Below are positions 53,214-62,257 of a DNA stretch of 64,000 nt, one piece after another; position 1 is the stretch's first letter; each line of letters opens with the position of its first letter. The stretch is from JBHJHP01 sp042219855. GTDB lineage: Bacteria; Bacteroidota; Bacteroidia; Bacteroidales; UBA5342. The translations under genes were made by a program, and so were the position numbers. The notes beneath the pieces were generated by a model. The model searched no databases. It saw nothing but the letters and a program-made list of their open reading frames with translations, and was not told the DNA's origin. The stretch is from positions 558,001 to 622,000 of the forward strand of contig NZ_JBHJHP010000003.1 of NCBI RefSeq assembly GCF_042219855.1, written 5' to 3'.

Positions 53214-55427
53214 ATGAGTAAAATTTTAATTGTTTCAAACAGATTACCTAATCAGATTACCATTGAGGAGGACAAAATTTCAACAAAACCAAGTGTTGGT
53301 GGTCTGGCCACCGGAATGAAATCAGTTTACAAATCCAGTGAAGGAGAGTGGATAGGATGGCCCGGTTTTAATAATGAAGATGTAACCCCGGAACAAAAAA
53401 CTGAAATCGAAAAGCTGCTGAAGTACGATAACTGTATTCCTGTTTATCTGGATCAGCAGGATATGGATGAATATTATGATGGTTTCAGTAACAGTACAAT
53501 TTGGCCCCTATTTCACTATTTTGCGCAATATACGGAATACAATCAGGAATTCTGGGAGGCGTATAAATCAGTGAATCATAAATTTGCCGATGTGATATTG
53601 AAGAACCTTGAAGGTGTTGATAAGGTCTGGGTTCATGATTATCATCTGATGCTTTTACCAAAGATTATAAAGGAGAAACGACCGGATATTTCTATTGGCT
53701 TCTTTCTTCATATTCCATTTCCCTCTTATGAGATTTTCAGAATACTACCGTGGCGTGAAGAACTTCTTGAAGGTGTTTTGGGTGCAGACCTCATTGGATT
53801 TCATACCTATGATTATCAGCGACATTTTACCAGTAGCGTCAGACGATTGCTTGGATATGATGTACAGATGAACCAGATAAATCTGGGTGACCGCATCGCA
53901 ACTGTAGATGTATTTCCCATGGGAATTGATTTTGAGAAATTCAGTAAAGCATCAGAGAACAGCATTATGAAGGCGGTTCATGACAAATCAGAAATCCGCC
54001 AGGAACTGGAGAAGTATCAGCTCCTTGAACCGGGTCGTAAACTCATCCTTTCAATTGACCGGCTCGACTATTCAAAAGGTATTCCTAACAGGTTACATGC
54101 CTTTGAGCGTTTCCTTGAAAAGTATCCGAAGTATATCGGTAAGGTTACCTTGATTCTGCTGGCTGTACCTTCGAGGGTAAAAGTGGAGCATTACCAGGAG
54201 ATGAAAAGCGAGATTGACGAACTGGTTGGACGCATTAACGGAAAATATTCCAAGGTTAACTGGACACCGATATGGTATTTCTATCGTTCTTTCCCGTTTG
54301 ATAATCTGATTGAACTTTACAGCTCAAGTGCAATAGCTTTAATTACACCCGTAAGAGACGGAATGAATCTTGTCGCCAAGGAATATATTGCTACAAGAAC
54401 TGATAATAAAGGTGTTTTGATCCTGAGTGAGATGGCCGGCGCTACAAAGGAACTGGGTGAAGCACTGATCATCAATCCCAATAATTTTGAACAGATTGCA
54501 GATTCCATTTTTGAAGCCCTTAATATGCCTGAAGAAGAGCAGATTGAACGCAATATTATGTTGAAAGAAAGACTCCGACGGTATAATGTTGAACGTTGGG
54601 CAAATGATTTTCTGAAGGCTTTAATAGAAACGGCAAGCAACAGGGAAAAATATCTGGCTAAAAAACTCAATGACAACCTTATTCAGTCGATTAAAAAGGA
54701 TTATGATAAAGCGCAGAAACGTGTTGTTTTCCTGGATTACGATGGAACGCTTGTCGGTTTTAAAAAGAACCCCAAACAGGCCAGCCCTGAGAAAGAGGTG
54801 TATGATATTCTGGATAAACTGGCAGCAGATCCTAAAAACCAGGTGGTCCTTATCAGCGGTCGTGATAAAGAAGTCTTCACTGAATGGTTTGATCAACGTG
54901 ACTATACACTTATTACAGAACATGGTGTCTGGATCAGAAAACCCGGAGGTGACTGGGAAATTATTGAACAGATGGATAATGACTGGAAATCGTTTATAAG
55001 GCCTGTAATGGAGCTTTATGTGGACCGGACACCTGGTTCATTTATTGAAGAGAAGAATTATTCGCTGGTCTGGCATTACCGGAAAGCAGATCATGAACTC
55101 GGAGCAATGCGTGCTCTTGAAATCAAAGATGAATTAACCAGTATGATTGCCAATCTGAGCCTTGAGATTATGGAAGGCAGTAAGGTAATAGAAATCAAAA
55201 ACTCCGGAGTGAATAAAGGAAGAGCAGCAGAAAAATTATTACTTAATTCAAACGAACAGTTCGATTTTATTTTAGGTGCCGGCGACGACTGGACGGATGA
55301 ATATCTTTTTGAGCGCCTGCCGGAAAGTGCAGTGACCATAAAGGTGGGCATTGTAAATACACAGGCCAAATATAAAGTAGACAATTTTAAGGCCGTCCGA
55401 AGTTTCCTGAAAACACTGACTGAATAA
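53214..55427 (+). CDS. otsAB: bifunctional trehalose-6-phosphate synthase/phosphatase
   Basis: Fusion of 737 residues making trehalose from UDP-glucose and glucose-6-phosphate. The synthase domain (about 1-470) has SNRLPNQI at the start, WVHDYHLMLLP, the substrate loop RLDYSKGIPNRL, and VRDGMNLVAKE. The HAD phosphatase domain (about 495-737) has FLDYDGTLVGF with the nucleophile Asp and GAGDDWTDEYLF with the metal-binding acids. The ATG at 53214 is preferred; a longer in-frame start lies in the promoter region. The fusion makes coordinated synthesis and dephosphorylation likely. Confidence 0.95.
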   Translation: MSKILIVSNRLPNQITIEEDKISTKPSVGGLATGMKSVYKSSEGEWIGWPGFNNEDVTPEQKTEIEKLLKYDNCIPVYLDQQDMDEYYDGFSNSTIWPLFHYFAQYTEYNQEFWEAYKSVNHKFADVILKNLEGVDKVWVHDYHLMLLPKIIKEKRPDISIGFFLHIPFPSYEIFRILPWREELLEGVLGADLIGFHTYDYQRHFTSSVRRLLGYDVQMNQINLGDRIATVDVFPMGIDFEKFSKASENSIMKAVHDKSEIRQELEKYQLLEPGRKLILSIDRLDYSKGIPNRLHAFERFLEKYPKYIGKVTLILLAVPSRVKVEHYQEMKSEIDELVGRINGKYSKVNWTPIWYFYRSFPFDNLIELYSSSAIALITPVRDGMNLVAKEYIATRTDNKGVLILSEMAGATKELGEALIINPNNFEQIADSIFEALNMPEEEQIERNIMLKERLRRYNVERWANDFLKALIETASNREKYLAKKLNDNLIQSIKKDYDKAQKRVVFLDYDGTLVGFKKNPKQASPEKEVYDILDKLAADPKNQVVLISGRDKEVFTEWFDQRDYTLITEHGVWIRKPGGDWEIIEQMDNDWKSFIRPVMELYVDRTPGSFIEEKNYSLVWHYRKADHELGAMRALEIKDELTSMIANLSLEIMEGSKVIEIKNSGVNKGRAAEKLLLNSNEQFDFILGAGDDWTDEYLFERLPESAVTIKVGIVNTQAKYKVDNFKAVRSFLKTLTE

Positions 55428-55902
55428 CTGAATCAGTTAAACTGATCGATCCCTTTCTGAAGATCATTGTTTCTTCAGAAACGGGATCATATAGGGTAAT
55501 CAGGTAATAATACGTCTGTTGTTCAATTATCCTGAATTTAAAATTCCAGGTATAGTAACACATACACCTGCAATAACAGCTTTCCTGATCAACCTTGCAG
55601 GTGTCTTTGATTTTAATAAAAAGAGTGTCGTTGTTGAAATCTGTATGCGTCTCAAAAGGGGCACAGCAAATATATCTGATGCCTATGAAGGCATTCAGAG
55701 TATCGTCGTTCATCTGAATCAATAATGTATCCTGCTCTTCTAAAAGAATACTTTTTATTTCGGTACTTAAATTCCTTAAATTACAACCTCCAGGTTGAAC
55801 CGAAATATATTCAATTTTGACTGTATCTTCTTTATTTGGGTCTTCACACGAAATGGTGCAGTAAGATAGCAAGATAAGGGCTATGCATAAAAGTTTTTTC
55901 AT
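55387..55902 (-). CDS. Cys-rich hypothetical lipoprotein
   Basis: Protein of 171 residues with a lipoprotein signal ending CTIS-C (about residue 19). The mature part has GGCNLRN, an adjacent Cys pair (YICCAPF) and a striking alternating cluster CYCRCMCYY (about 115), rich in Cys and Tyr. That could be a metal or disulfide site. I do not recognise the family. It overlaps the end of otsAB by 41 bases in the opposite direction. The start follows the lipobox signal. Confidence 0.78.
   Translation of the reverse strand: MKKLLCIALILLSYCTISCEDPNKEDTVKIEYISVQPGGCNLRNLSTEIKSILLEEQDTLLIQMNDDTLNAFIGIRYICCAPFETHTDFNNDTLFIKIKDTCKVDQESCYCRCMCYYTWNFKFRIIEQQTYYYLITLYDPVSEETMIFRKGSISLTDSVIQSVFSGNFGRP
55448..55488. 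terminator. long hairpin downstream of otsAB
   Basis: Arms GATCCC+TTTCTGAAGA (55448-55463) and TCTTCAGAAA+C+GGGATC (55472-55488) pair over 16 bp with one bulged C and an 8-base loop. It starts 20 bases after the otsAB stop and lies wholly inside the minus-strand lipoprotein gene. There is no T-run, so it may be a Rho-type or stability element. Confidence 0.5.
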
Positions 55903-56037
55903 GGGATGGGATTTTGACTAGTGTAAATTTAGGGAATTATATATTCTGTTTCTGCATAGTAAAAGGAGTATTTTTATAACAATTATCATGACGATATCGA
56001 TGCGGGTTTTGTATTTTTAAGGTCCAAAAAAAGCAAC

Positions 56038-57345
56038 ATGACACACAACATTATTCAGGAAGAAATCATAGATGAAATAGCAGAAGAACTGGCAATAGAG
56101 GATTTGGGAAAGGCAACAATCAGGGAAATCGTATCGTTGGTGAATAAAACCGAACAATATACACATGAGAAATACATTCGCATGGAGATGGGTGTTCCCA
56201 GTCTTCCGCCTCCTGAAATTGGCATTAATGCTGAAATAGAGGCACTCAGAAAAGGTGTAGCTTCTAAATATCCTATGCTTGAGGGACATCCTGAACTGAA
56301 AGATGAAGCATCGCGGTTTTTTGAAGCCTTTCTGGATGTGGTTATATCCCCTAAACACATTGTGCCTGTTGTCGGGACTATGCAGGGAACCTATATTTCA
56401 TTTATGACAGCAACGCAGGCGATGACAGGAAAGGATCATGTACTTTTTATAGATCCGGGTTTCCCCGTACAAAAACAGCAACTGCAGGTGATGGGAATAA
56501 AATACAGAACGTTTGATGTATACCGGTACCGTGGCACATATCTCTCAGATAAACTGGATGATATGTTGCATGATGGCAAAGTTGCCTGTATTATCTACTC
56601 AAATCCTAATAACCCTTCATGGATATGTTTTACGGAGGAGGAACTTCGGATCATTGCAAAGAAAGCTGATGAATATGGTGCTATAATTATAGAAGATCTG
56701 GCCTATTTTGGAATGGATTTCAGAAAGGATCTTGGAAATCCCTACGAACCACCTTATCAGCCAACTGCCGCGAAGTATACCGCCAATTATATCATCCACA
56801 TGTCCAGTTCAAAGGTGTTCAGCTATGCCGGACAACGTGTGGCACTAACTGCAATTTCCGATCTGTTGTATGAAAGTAAGTTTAAAGCACTTTACGAACG
56901 GTATGGCGTTTCATCTTTCGGGGCCACATATGTTACACGCATATTGTACGCATTGACGGCCGGAACATCTCACTCAGCTCAGTACGGACTTACTGCTATG
57001 CTTAAAGCTGCCAATGAGGGACGGTTCAAATTTCTGGATGACGTAAAGGTTTATGGGAAGCGGGCCGGAATTATGAAAAAAATGTTTCTGGACAATGGAT
57101 TTCATCTTGTTTATGAAAAAGATATGGATCAGGAACTGGCAGATGGTTTTTATTTTACGCTGGGTTACAAAAGTATGACCGGAGGAGAACTGGCGCACCG
57201 TTTAATATATTACGGTATCAGTTCCATATCGCTGGATACAACAGGAAGTCTTCAGCAAGGCATAAGAGCGTGTACTGCATTTGTTACCGAAGATCAGTTT
57301 GATGATCTGGAAAAAAGGATTAAAGCTTTTACACATGACTTCTGA
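56038..57345 (+). CDS. PLP-dependent class I/II aminotransferase
   Basis: Fold-type I aminotransferase of 435 residues. GTMQGTYISFM (about 116) binds PLP. SNPNNPSW (about 185) and EDLAYFGMDF (about 222) are the expected substrate and cofactor segments. The Lys that binds PLP is in MSSSKVFSYAGQR (about 258). The first 40 residues form an acidic helical arm. The specific amino acid is unknown. The next gene overlaps its end by 11 bases. Confidence 0.9.
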   Translation: MTHNIIQEEIIDEIAEELAIEDLGKATIREIVSLVNKTEQYTHEKYIRMEMGVPSLPPPEIGINAEIEALRKGVASKYPMLEGHPELKDEASRFFEAFLDVVISPKHIVPVVGTMQGTYISFMTATQAMTGKDHVLFIDPGFPVQKQQLQVMGIKYRTFDVYRYRGTYLSDKLDDMLHDGKVACIIYSNPNNPSWICFTEEELRIIAKKADEYGAIIIEDLAYFGMDFRKDLGNPYEPPYQPTAAKYTANYIIHMSSSKVFSYAGQRVALTAISDLLYESKFKALYERYGVSSFGATYVTRILYALTAGTSHSAQYGLTAMLKAANEGRFKFLDDVKVYGKRAGIMKKMFLDNGFHLVYEKDMDQELADGFYFTLGYKSMTGGELAHRLIYYGISSISLDTTGSLQQGIRACTAFVTEDQFDDLEKRIKAFTHDF

Positions 57346-57880
57346 ATCGCATAGTCTGGAAGACTTTATTCATACAGATCTGGTGTTGTCGGCTCTTCCG
57401 GAGCTAAGCAGGAAAGCTGCTTCAGATCCGGAATTATTTAATGAGCTGTGGTCTTTTGTCAGACGGCGTGAACCAAAATTATCATGGCGGTCAGCCTGGA
57501 TTCTGGATCATGCAACAGAAAAACAACCTGAATTGCTTGATCCTATTCTTGTTGACGTATATAAGGAACTTAACGCGACAGGAGATGATATGGATGGCAC
57601 AGTCAGGCATTTAATGAAATTTGTGTTACGACGGCCGGTGCTGGAAGAGGAGGGTGGTTATCTCATTGATAAATGTATGCGTTGGTTAATGACGAATGAT
57701 ACTCCCGCTGCAATCCGGGTTCATTCTCTGGAATACCTTCATAATATTTATCTGATGATGCCGGAATTTGAAAATGAGCTGTTGTCCGTCATTGATGCCA
57801 ATATGGAAAAAGGATGCTCTCCCGGACTTATGGTGAGGTTGAAGAGAGTAAGGCTAAGCATTGAAAAGAGACGAGTGTGA
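57335..57880 (+). CDS. helical hypothetical protein
   Basis: Protein of 181 residues with a mostly alpha-helical, HEAT-like pattern: ELWSFVRRREPKLSWRSAWILDHA, EKQPELLDPILVDVYKEL, and GTVRHLMKFVLRRPVLEEE. I do not recognise a named family. It has no signal or membrane segment. The ATG at 57335 overlaps the aminotransferase stop by 11 bases, implying coupling. Longer starts lie deep in the aminotransferase. A heptamer repeat follows its stop. Confidence 0.75.
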   Translation: MTSESHSLEDFIHTDLVLSALPELSRKAASDPELFNELWSFVRRREPKLSWRSAWILDHATEKQPELLDPILVDVYKELNATGDDMDGTVRHLMKFVLRRPVLEEEGGYLIDKCMRWLMTNDTPAAIRVHSLEYLHNIYLMMPEFENELLSVIDANMEKGCSPGLMVRLKRVRLSIEKRRV

Positions 57881-57910
57881 AAGGTGATAAGCTAAGGGGT
57901 ACTCGGAATA

Positions 57911-57945
57911 GCGTCTTACATCTTATGTCTTGAGTCTTATGTCTT
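57911..57945. repeat. heptamer repeat, locus 3 (inverted)
   Basis: On the minus strand five 7-base units: AGACATA, AGACTCA, AGACATA, AGATGTA, AGACGC. It lies between convergent genes. Same unit as loci 1 and 2. Confidence 0.82.
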
Positions 57946-57958
57946 ATATATCAATGCG

Positions 57959-59407
57959 TTATTTTCGCCAGAATGCAGCACTGAACATCACAATGATGGT
58001 AAATAATTCCAGTCGGCCAAGAAGCATAAGAAAGGATAGAAACCATTTTCCAAAATCCGGAATATAGGCAAAGTTTGCAGCCGGACCAACTTCTCCGATT
58101 CCGGGACCTATATTCCCGATACATGTTACCACCGCACCAACACTGGTTTCAAAATCAATGCCCAAAGCAGAAAGTACGACGATACTGACAATGATGCTTA
58201 TCACATAAAAGACAAAAAATGCCAGCACATTTGTAACAATCTCCGGTGCAACAACTCTTGAATTATAGCGGGCCGGAATAATGGCATTAGGATGGATCAG
58301 CCGTTTCAACTCATAGGAACTGTTCTTAATCAGCATAACAATGCGTACGATTTTTATACCACCACCCGTTGACCCGGCGCTACCGCCAAAAAACATAAGA
58401 ATAAAAATCAGGATGGATAAAAGTGGAAACCATGTCAGGTAATCTGCTGTAGCATATCCCGTGGTAGTTATAATGGATACCACCTGGAACAAGGCATCCC
58501 TGAAGGCATGTTCAAGTCCCAGACCATGTTTATACATTAAACCGGCACCGATAATAAGTGTAAAAAGGATTACAAACCCAAGGTAAAACCTGAATTCTTC
58601 GTTTTGGATTACTTTTTTGGGCTTTAGCTTAATGGCAAAATAAGTCAGAGTAAAGTTTGTTCCGGCCAGAAACATAAATAATGTTATAATGTATTGGATA
58701 TATGGTGATTCCCAGTAGGCCACGCTGGCTTGTTTTGTTGAATAACCACCGGTTGCCATTGTCGTAAAAGCATGACATACCGAATCAAAAATATCCATAC
58801 CGCCAAAAGTAAGGAGTGCAGTCTCAGCTATGGTTAAAGCCAGGTAAATACCCCAGAGGCGTTTGGCTGTTGATGTAATCTTAGGATGTAGTTTGTCAGG
58901 TGTCGGCCCCGGAACTTCTGCTGCAAACAGCTGCATTCCACCAACACCCAGAAATGGTAATACGGCAAGTGATAACACAATAATACCCATACCACCGAGC
59001 CACTGAATAATGCTTCTCCAGAAGAGGATACCATGTGGCAATGCTTCAATATCGTTTAGTATGGATGATCCCGTGGTAGTAAAGCCCGACATGGTTTCAA
59101 AAAAACTATCGGTGAATGACGGAATGTAATCCCCTATATAAAACGGCAACAATCCAAAAAACGAAAATACAATCCATACGAGACTAACAATGATGTAACC
59201 TTCACGTTTGCCGATTTTCTTTCCAGATTTACGCCCAAGGATTCCGAACAGAATTCCGGTTCCACCTGTAATTCCTGCCGCTTTGATGTGTGACATGAAA
59301 TCCGGTTCTCCATAGATTAGAGATACTCCGGCAGTGACAAGCATGAAAAATGCTTCTACTGCTAAAAGTAAACCCAGAACCCGGAAAATCAGTTTATAGT
59401 TTATCAT
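57959..59407 (-). CDS. trkH: TrkH-family potassium uptake protein
   Basis: Inner-membrane channel subunit of 482 residues with about ten hydrophobic segments. The four selectivity-filter-like segments can be traced: GFTTTGSSI, FTTMATGGYST, STGGGIK-like (GGSAGSTGGGIKIVR) and VTCIGNIGPGIG. It imports K+ with TrkA as the cytosolic gating partner. It lies 15 bases after trkA on the same strand. The N-terminus MINYKLIFRVLG fits the usual family start. Confidence 0.95.
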   Translation of the reverse strand: MINYKLIFRVLGLLLAVEAFFMLVTAGVSLIYGEPDFMSHIKAAGITGGTGILFGILGRKSGKKIGKREGYIIVSLVWIVFSFFGLLPFYIGDYIPSFTDSFFETMSGFTTTGSSILNDIEALPHGILFWRSIIQWLGGMGIIVLSLAVLPFLGVGGMQLFAAEVPGPTPDKLHPKITSTAKRLWGIYLALTIAETALLTFGGMDIFDSVCHAFTTMATGGYSTKQASVAYWESPYIQYIITLFMFLAGTNFTLTYFAIKLKPKKVIQNEEFRFYLGFVILFTLIIGAGLMYKHGLGLEHAFRDALFQVVSIITTTGYATADYLTWFPLLSILIFILMFFGGSAGSTGGGIKIVRIVMLIKNSSYELKRLIHPNAIIPARYNSRVVAPEIVTNVLAFFVFYVISIIVSIVVLSALGIDFETSVGAVVTCIGNIGPGIGEVGPAANFAYIPDFGKWFLSFLMLLGRLELFTIIVMFSAAFWRK

Positions 59408-59422
59408 CAGGGCAGTAAATAT

Positions 59423-60754
59423 TTAGAACAGTTTTTCAATTTTTCTGATGCCTGATGGCAGACAGAATACAATCACCTGGTCGCCCGCGAGAATCTGAAG
59501 ATCTCCGTGTGCAATAAAAATTTCACCGTTTCTGATTACTGCTCCGATATTAACATCCCGGGGAAGTTTCATTTCGTTAAGTTTTCCGCGGGTTATTTTA
59601 GATCCTTCCTTGGCAATAAGTTCCATAACCTCAGCATCAGATGCCGTAAGGCATTTTACATGAGAAACTTCAGCATTTAAAGTTAACTGGTAGATATGGC
59701 TGGCTGCAATGCGTTTTTTATTAATTATGGTTCCGACACCAAAATTCTCAGCCAACCCGAAGTAATCAATGTTTTCAACTTCGGCAACGGTCTTTTTGAC
59801 TCCCATCTGTTTGGCCAGCATACACGACAGAATGTTCGTCTCAGCATTTCCTGTCAGGGCAACAAAGGCATCCATCTTTTCAATCCCTTCTTCCCTTAAC
59901 AAATCCATATCGCGTCCGTCGCCGTTAATGACCAGTGCCCGGTCCAGCTTATCCACAATTTTAAAACTACGGGCTTTATCTATTTCCACAATTTTAACGT
60001 TGTAATAGTCCGGTACATATTGCGCTGTTTTAATTCCAATGCGCGATCCACCCATAATCATCACATTCTTGACATCGAAATTCTTTTTGCCGGCTCTTTC
60101 CTTCACGACAGGAAGTTGTGATTTTGTGGTTATAAAATAGACAATATCACCGTCTTCTATCTCGTCATCGCCGGTAGGAATTATGGTATCGTATCCTCTT
60201 GTAATAGCAAGTATACGGTAGTTCTCATCACGGGCATCAAGATAGGCCAACGGTTTATTGACGATGGGTGCATTGCCTCTGATTTTTAAACCTATCAGAA
60301 TGAGTTCCCCATCTGAAAAGTCAAAGAGCTGACGTATACCGGGCATACGAAGCGACTGCACAATTTCGCGTGCAGCAAGCATCTCGGGATAAATCAGAGA
60401 ATCGACACCGAATCGTTTGAAACGTTCAATATTTTCGGGTTGAACATAATCGTTGTTATCGATTCTGGCTACGGTCATTTTTGCCCCCAGGTCTTTTGCC
60501 AGAATGCACGATGTTATGTTTTCCGATTCGTAAGGCGTAACCGCAATAAACAAATCAGCATTTTTAATATTACTGTCCTTTAAGTCATAAATGGATACCG
60601 GACTACCTGCATGTGTCATGAGGTCGAAGTTGGCATCCAGTGGCTTTAAATTTTCTTCTTTCTGATCCAGCAGTACGATATCATGTCGTTCTGTGGAAAG
60701 CATTTTTGCAAGGTGAGTACCTACTTGTCCGGCTCCTGCAATAACAATATTCAT
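59423..60754 (-). CDS. trkA: Trk potassium transporter NAD-binding subunit
   Basis: Cytoplasmic regulator of 443 residues with two Rossmann RCK-N domains. NIVIAGAGQVGTHLAKML starts the first and VMIMGGSRIGIKTA (about 230) the second. Each is followed by a TrkA-C domain. NAD(H) or ATP binding gates the partner channel TrkH. It is the first gene of a two-gene operon with its own promoter. Confidence 0.95.
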   Translation of the reverse strand: MNIVIAGAGQVGTHLAKMLSTERHDIVLLDQKEENLKPLDANFDLMTHAGSPVSIYDLKDSNIKNADLFIAVTPYESENITSCILAKDLGAKMTVARIDNNDYVQPENIERFKRFGVDSLIYPEMLAAREIVQSLRMPGIRQLFDFSDGELILIGLKIRGNAPIVNKPLAYLDARDENYRILAITRGYDTIIPTGDDEIEDGDIVYFITTKSQLPVVKERAGKKNFDVKNVMIMGGSRIGIKTAQYVPDYYNVKIVEIDKARSFKIVDKLDRALVINGDGRDMDLLREEGIEKMDAFVALTGNAETNILSCMLAKQMGVKKTVAEVENIDYFGLAENFGVGTIINKKRIAASHIYQLTLNAEVSHVKCLTASDAEVMELIAKEGSKITRGKLNEMKLPRDVNIGAVIRNGEIFIAHGDLQILAGDQVIVFCLPSGIRKIEKLF

Positions 60755-60790
60755 AGTGTTGTTCCTTTCTCGCTAATAGCAAATCAGGTG

Positions 60791-60798
60791 CAAATTTA
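60791..60798 (-). promoter_or_regulatory. -7 element of the trkA promoter
   Basis: Minus strand TAAATTTG, a perfect TAnnTTTG element, 36 bases before the trkA start. The expected -33 site reads TTTAG. The rest of the 293-base gap to the next gene shows nothing I can support. Confidence 0.5.
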
Positions 60799-61047
60799 AT
60801 ATGAAAAACCCATATGACTAAATTTAGAGTATGAATTACCGTTAAAAATTTGTTATATATCAGTAAGTGTGTAGTTTAACTTAATTTAAATATGGAAAAC
60901 ACGGAAGCAGGAATATGTTTAGCCTGTTTTTAAATCCCTGCGTTACTAAATTTTTTTTTAGTAAAAGATACAGTAAGTCAGACAACTACGCAGCAGGTGT
61001 AAATATATTCGTTATATTGTGAGATTATTTTGACCTAATATAAGTGT

Positions 61048-61785
61048 ATGCTAAGGTTTTTTAATCCTGAAGAAAACAGTGAAATCCTGATTCCGATGTA
61101 TGGAACGATTCATTTGCTGACCCTGGCAGGCGTTGTTCTCCTTGTTTTATTGATGATCATGAACAGAAAAGGTATAAGGAGACTGGCAGGAAACCGTAGA
61201 TTCATGGTTGGTTTTATCTCGGTTTACATGGTTATTGAGGTACTCTACTGGACGCTAACCTGGGCATTTAAAGTAGAACCGTATTACGAACGATTTCCTC
61301 TGCACCTTTGTGCTTCGTTATCTATACTTATGCCTGTTCTGATCCTGACACAGAAATACGATTTATTTCGCTTTTTTTCTTACTGGTCATTATGTGCAGG
61401 CTTTATATCTTTTGTAAATCCAAGTTTTATTCATGATGCTCCCTTAAGTTTCCCTTTTATGCATTATCTCATCAGGCACTATTTTCTTTTTACCATCCCG
61501 ATTTTTATGCAAATAGGTCTTGAATTCAAACATACCTACAGGGAATTTCTGTTGTCTATCGCAAGTCTTGCGGGTTATGCGTTTTTCATCTTTTTACTTG
61601 ACTGGGCTACCGGTGCGAATTATATGCATCTTGGTAAGCATAATCCATTGGATATAGGCTTCTTGCCTTCAGGTTTTACTGCCTGGCCATGGAGCTATCC
61701 CAGCTTTGTGGGTGTGGGGATTATCCTATTGCACCTGGCCTATTGGGGACTCAAAGGAATGGAATTGAAAGATGTGAGAAGATAA
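61048..61785 (+). CDS. TIGR02206/YwaF-like membrane protein
   Basis: Integral membrane protein of 245 residues with about seven hydrophobic segments. The signature FPLHLCASLSILMPVLIL and the repeated aromatic helices (FSYWSLCAGFISFVNP) match the TIGR02206/YwaF family of unknown function. The late segment LPSGFTAWPWSYPSFVGVG is also conserved. No signal peptide; the first helix begins about residue 18. It is a single gene upstream of rpsO. Confidence 0.85.
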   Translation: MLRFFNPEENSEILIPMYGTIHLLTLAGVVLLVLLMIMNRKGIRRLAGNRRFMVGFISVYMVIEVLYWTLTWAFKVEPYYERFPLHLCASLSILMPVLILTQKYDLFRFFSYWSLCAGFISFVNPSFIHDAPLSFPFMHYLIRHYFLFTIPIFMQIGLEFKHTYREFLLSIASLAGYAFFIFLLDWATGANYMHLGKHNPLDIGFLPSGFTAWPWSYPSFVGVGIILLHLAYWGLKGMELKDVRR

Positions 61786-61874
61786 TATTCTCAGTTTGCT
61801 GTTATGTACTGTGTGATCATTTATATGTATGAGATGAATAAAATCAATTTTTTGAACATATTGAAGTGTAAATG

Positions 61875-61906
61875 TTTGGGAATCACAGAAAAAATGCGTT
61901 ATTTTG
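61875..61906 (+). promoter_or_regulatory. putative rpsO promoter
   Basis: TTTG at 61875-61878, 20 bases, then TTATTTTG at 61899-61906, a near-match to TAnnTTTG. It ends 27 bases before the rpsO start. Confidence 0.42.
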
Positions 61907-61932
61907 CGCTCCGATTAAATAAATAAATAATT

Positions 61933-62205
61933 ATGAGTTATTTGACACCAGAGAAAAAGCAAGAGATCTTCGGGACTCACGGAAAGTCTAATTCTGATAC
62001 TGGCAGCCCAGAGGCGCAGATAGCATTATTTTCATACCGTATCTCCCACTTAACAGAACACTTAAAGATCAATAAAAAAGACTTTGCTACTGAACGTTCT
62101 TTGAAGAAACTGGTAGGTAAACGTCGTCGGTTGCTTGATTATTTAAAATCAAAAGATATCGAACGTTACCGCTCAATTATCAAAGAACTTGGAATTCGCC
62201 GTTAA
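61933..62205 (+). CDS. rpsO: 30S ribosomal protein S15
   Basis: Ribosomal protein of 90 residues that binds 16S rRNA in the platform of the small subunit. GSPEAQIALFSYRISHLTEH (about 23) and the C-terminal RRRLLDYLKSKD are the family signature. It is a monocistronic gene closed by a strong terminator. The neighbour pnp, often next to rpsO, is not present here. Confidence 0.97.
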   Translation: MSYLTPEKKQEIFGTHGKSNSDTGSPEAQIALFSYRISHLTEHLKINKKDFATERSLKKLVGKRRRLLDYLKSKDIERYRSIIKELGIRR

Positions 62206-62226
62206 TTCCATTGCTCTAAAAGAATT

Positions 62227-62255
62227 AAAGCTGCCTTTTTCAGGCAGCTTTTTTT
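62227..62255 (+). terminator. intrinsic terminator of rpsO
   Basis: Stem AAAGCTGCC / GGCAGCTTT (9 bp), loop TTTTTCA, and a run of T to 62255. It lies 21 bases after the stop. The A-rich left flank lets it also serve the minus-strand methyltransferase, whose stop is 2 bases away. Confidence 0.92.
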
Positions 62256-62257
62256 GT

